The notes under the pieces were generated by a model that was given only the letters and a program-made list of their open reading frames with translations, ran no database searches and had not been told where the DNA came from. Source: Gemmatimonadota bacterium (GTDB taxonomy: Bacteria; Gemmatimonadota; Gemmatimonadetes; Longimicrobiales; Longimicrobiaceae). Taken from it: DNA of 5,981 bases. Where the stretch lies: contig JAFAYN010000104.1 in NCBI GenBank assembly GCA_019240375.1, positions 1-5,981 on the forward strand. Direction: 5' to 3'. Position numbers and translations under genes: made by a program. Below, piece by piece: positions 1-5,981 of this stretch (positions within the stretch are counted from its first letter, which is position 1; each line of letters opens with the position of its first letter).

Positions 1-240
1 GTAGGCTCCGCCGGCCTTGAGCACCCCCAGCACGCTCACCAGCATCTCGGTGGCGCCCTCCAGGCAGAGTCCCACCCGTACTTCGGGACCCACGCCGCGT
101 CGGCGGAGAAAGTGCGCCAGCCGGTTCGCGCCGCGCTCCAGCTCCGCGTAGGTCAGGGTTCCGTCCGCGGTGACCGCTATCTCGTCCGGGGTGCGCGCCG
201 CCTGCCGAGCGAGCAGCTCGTGCACGCACTCCCCCGCCGG
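1..240 (-). other. Adenylation domain, N-terminal start only (module n+2)
   Basis: The last 80 residues in the window read HELLARQAARTPDEIAV, LTYAEL (A1), GVGPEVRVGLCL and LGVLKAGGAY (A2), where the window ends. This is a conventional A-domain opening, unlike the LKAGKTY form upstream. No pocket residues are included, so the substrate is unknown. Confidence 0.92.
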
Positions 241-1752
241 CTCGACGAACGCGGGGAGGGAGGCTTCCAGCAGCTGCGCGCGCTCGGATTCCCGCAGCAG
301 CGTGACCTCGGAGAGACGCCGCTCCGGGTCCGCCACCATTGCCTGCAGCACCGCCTCCAGGTGTCCCGCCATCCGCGCGACCGTCCCTGCCTCGAAGAGC
401 GCCGCGCGGTAGCCGATCGCTCCGTCCAGGGTCTCCCCCCCGTCCACGAACACCAGGTCGAGGTCGAACTTGGCGGCGCCTTCCCCTCCCCCGAACGACT
501 CCAGCTCCAGCTCCCCCGCCGACATTCGGCCGCGCCCGCTCGACGTCCGCAGCGCGAAGATCACCTGGAAGACGGGTGAGTGCGTGAGGCTGCGCTCCGT
601 CACCAGCTCGTCGACCAGGCGCTCGAAGGGGAGTTCCTGGTGGTCGTATGCTTCGGTCGCTCCCTCGCGGACCCGGCGCAGCAGCTCGCGCCACGTAGGG
701 TCCTTCCCCAGGTGGATGCGCAGCGCCAGCATGTTGATGAAGAAGCCGATCAGCCCTTCCAGCTCCACCCGGGTGCGACCGGCGACGGGAGTCCCCACCA
801 CCACGTCGTCCTCCCCGGCGTAGCGGCCGAGCAGCATCTGCCACCCGGCCAGCAGCGTCATGAACAGCGTCGAGCCCTCGCGCTGCGCAAGCGCCCTCAG
901 CCCGGCTGTCAGCTCCGCCGGAAGGGTGAAGAAGTGCTTCCCCCCGCGGGTGCTCTGTCCCACGACGCGCGGGTGGTCCGTGGGAAGCTCCAGCAGCGGC
1001 GGAGCCCCGGCGAGCGCTCTCTTCCAGTAGCCGACCTGCTTCTCCAGAAGGTCCCCGTCCAGCCGCTTCCGCTGCCAGACGGCGAAGTCGGCGTACTGCA
1101 CCGGCAGCTCCGGGAGGGACATCCTTTCTCCCTGGCGGAAGGCGCCATAGAGGATGGAGACCTCGCGCACCAGCACGTCCATGCTCCACCCGTCGCTGAC
1201 CACGTGGTGCAGCGTGAAGCACAGCACGTGCTCCTCCTCCCCCAGGCGCAGCAGCGTGCTCCGCATCAGCGGCCCGCGAGCCAGGTCGAAGGGGCGTAGC
1301 GCCTCCTCGTCCACCAGCCGACGCGCCGTCGGCTCCTGCTCCGCCGACGGCAGCTCGCACAGGTCCAGCACCGGCAGCGCCACGGGGGCGGGCGGATGGA
1401 CGACCTGTACGGGCGCGCCATCGCGCTCCTCCAGGGTGGTGCGAAGCGACTCGTGCCGCCGTACCATCTCGTCGAGGCTCTCCCGGAGCGCCCCCACGTC
1501 CAGGGGGCCGCGCAGCCGCAGCGCGGATGGCATGTTGTACGCGACGCTCCCCGGGTCCAGCCGGTCCACCACCCACAGCCGCTGCTGAGCGAACGAGAGC
1601 GGCAGGGGCGCGGAGGGGTCCCGCAGGGGGATCCTGTCCCGGTCCCCGGCAGTCTTTCTGTCGCGCAGCAGATCCTGCAGAAGCAGCCGCTTCTTCGCGG
1701 GCGACATCTGTTCGAGAAGCTTCGTCACCTCGCCCGCCGGCTCTTGGCTCAT
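1..1752 (-). CDS. Nonribosomal peptide synthetase, 3'-truncated by window edge: C-(A...)
   Basis: Next subunit of the assembly line. Translated from ATG 1752 it gives 584 codons with no stop, the last complete codon falling exactly on position 1. Residues 1-35 form a charged helical leader (LLEQMSPAKKRLLLQDLL). Residues 51-485 are a C domain with SFAQQRLW, RHESLRTT, HHVVSDG (182-188), YADFAVWQR, IGFFINMLALR, HQELPFERL and SPVFQV. Residues 505-584 open an A domain with LTYAEL (A1) and LKAGGAY (A2). The C domain should join the peptide on the upstream PCP2 to this module's amino acid, whose specificity lies beyond the window. ATG 1752 is the only in-frame ATG after the upstream stop that keeps the whole leader. 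No convincing Shine-Dalgarno is present, so GTG codon 9 or ATG codon 16 remain possible alternatives. A run of seven G (at 436-430) is read in frame and causes no shift. Confidence 0.95.
   Translation of the reverse strand, partial: MSQEPAGEVTKLLEQMSPAKKRLLLQDLLRDRKTAGDRDRIPLRDPSAPLPLSFAQQRLWVVDRLDPGSVAYNMPSALRLRGPLDVGALRESLDEMVRRHESLRTTLEERDGAPVQVVHPPAPVALPVLDLCELPSAEQEPTARRLVDEEALRPFDLARGPLMRSTLLRLGEEEHVLCFTLHHVVSDGWSMDVLVREVSILYGAFRQGERMSLPELPVQYADFAVWQRKRLDGDLLEKQVGYWKRALAGAPPLLELPTDHPRVVGQSTRGGKHFFTLPAELTAGLRALAQREGSTLFMTLLAGWQMLLGRYAGEDDVVVGTPVAGRTRVELEGLIGFFINMLALRIHLGKDPTWRELLRRVREGATEAYDHQELPFERLVDELVTERSLTHSPVFQVIFALRTSSGRGRMSAGELELESFGGGEGAAKFDLDLVFVDGGETLDGAIGYRAALFEAGTVARMAGHLEAVLQAMVADPERRLSEVTLLRESERAQLLEASLPAFVEPAGECVHELLARQAARTPDEIAVTADGTLTYAELERGANRLAHFLRRRGVGPEVRVGLCLEGATEMLVSVLGVLKAGGAY
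298..1602 (-). other. Condensation domain, LCL-like (gene 2)
   Basis: About 435 residues, complete from SFAQQRLWVVDRL to the LLRESE end. The catalytic HHVVSDG is intact (His183 the expected base). The upstream donor is PCP2 of the preceding protein with no epimerase, consistent with LCL use. The C-lobe (about residues 400-485; GELELESF, AKFDLDLVF) is clearly different from the equivalent part of the gene 1 C domain, while the N-lobe is close. Confidence 0.93.
1178..1260. repeat. 83-bp perfect direct repeat, copy in gene 2 C domain
   Basis: Identical base for base to 4625-4707. On the minus strand it covers codons 165-191 of the second synthetase, running through LGEEEHVLCFT and the catalytic HHVVSDGWSM. 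Extending left past one mismatch gives a further ten identical bases. On the other side identity falls to roughly 80-85%. Confidence 0.97.
1603..1752 (-). other. N-terminal charged helical leader, candidate acceptor docking element
   Basis: The first 50 residues of the second synthetase include LLEQMSPAKKRLLLQDLLRDRK, split by a SPAK turn into two basic amphipathic stretches, then a linker (IPLRDPSAPLP) to the C domain. Similar LSPEKRALL-type stretches often precede C domains within NRPS chains. The basic character complements the acidic tail of the upstream protein, which suggests but does not prove pairing. Confidence 0.5.
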
Positions 1753-1791
1753 GGATGGCAGCGTGTGTGGAGTGGTGATGGTCTGGGATTC
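1753..1791 (-). other. 39-nt gap between the two NRPS genes, in the same frame
   Basis: The gap between the TAG stop (1794-1792) and the ATG (1752-1750) is 39 nt, i.e. 13 sense codons (ESQTITTPHTLPS) with no further stop. It has no hairpin or U-tract resembling a terminator and no purine-rich Shine-Dalgarno ahead of the ATG; the sequence is C/A-rich. No promoter was recognised, so expression from the upstream transcript is the simplest reading. Confidence 0.8.
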
Positions 1792-5955
<4,164 letters not shown>

Positions 5956-5981
5956 GAGGGACGAAACGACGTGCGTCTACG
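5956..5981 (-). other. Upstream A-domain coding continuation interrupted by in-frame TAG
   Basis: Reading minus-strand codons upstream of GTG 5955 gives TAG-THVVSSL followed by VLPGEP. A domains commonly read GPTE-THVV with a following LPxxPxxWP stretch, so these seven codons belong to the same A domain, just after its A5 motif. The expected Glu codon (GAG) is TAG at 5979-5977, only two bases from the window end. The change is a single G-to-T on the minus strand. It could be a true nonsense mutation or an error at a sequence end. Confidence 0.7.

Noticed and set aside
430..436. Homopolymer of seven C (G on the coding strand) as a possible frameshift
   Set aside because: The frame translates continuously through it (VFVDGGETLDGAIGYRA) and stays open from 1752 to 1, so there is no shift.
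580..1299. 239-residue plus-strand open frame
   Set aside because: Antisense to the C domain of the second synthetase, His/Gln/Pro-rich with no conserved motif. The repeated peptide-like segments reflect the opposite-strand C-domain homology.
1753..1791. Transcription terminator or promoter between the two genes
   Set aside because: The 39-nt gap has no stem-loop followed by T residues on the coding strand and no recognisable -35/-10 pair.

Overview
The window is an internal piece of a modular nonribosomal peptide synthetase (NRPS) cluster, transcribed entirely on the minus strand. Two adjacent genes fill it almost completely and both are cut by the window edges. No tailoring enzyme, transporter, regulator, RNA gene, mobile element or CRISPR array is visible, and the plus strand carries only shadow reading frames of the kind expected in very GC-rich coding DNA. 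Composition (very high GC, strong G/C third-position bias) and the style of the NRPS core motifs suggest a soil-type bacterium. Gemmatimonadota (Longimicrobium-like) or Myxococcota are my best guesses, but this rests on recall of motif style and is low confidence.

Layout in transcription order (right to left). At 5981-5355 is the C-terminal part of a first adenylation (A) domain, entered just after its A5 motif. At 5340-5116 is its carrier protein (PCP1). At 5052-3751 is a condensation (C) domain, at 3648-2146 a complete second A domain of unusual type, and at 2124-1900 PCP2. The protein ends with a short charged helical tail, and its TAG stop is at 1794-1792. After a 39-nt gap in the same reading frame, a second NRPS gene starts at 1752. 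It has a short charged helical N-terminus, a complete C domain (1602-298) and the beginning of an A domain (240-1), and it runs off the left edge.

The working model is a colinear assembly line: (A)-PCP / C-A-PCP // C-(A...). Each PCP is followed directly by a C domain of LCL-like type, with no epimerase, so L-configured (or achiral) residues are predicted at both visible condensations. There is no thioesterase or reductase, so this is a middle section. The protein-protein hand-off falls between PCP2 of the upstream synthetase and the C domain of the downstream one.

Most worth a second look: an 83-bp perfect direct repeat over the catalytic C3 motif of the two C domains, with no synonymous differences, which looks like gene conversion or module recombination; the atypical A domain (LKAGKTY, NGLGPTES, predicted code DAMHVLGVTK); an in-frame TAG replacing the expected Glu codon of the GPTE motif three bases from the right edge; and the same-frame TAG plus 39-nt junction between the two synthetases. 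I see no sign of a wholly new kind of system. This is an ordinary NRPS architecture with some interesting details.
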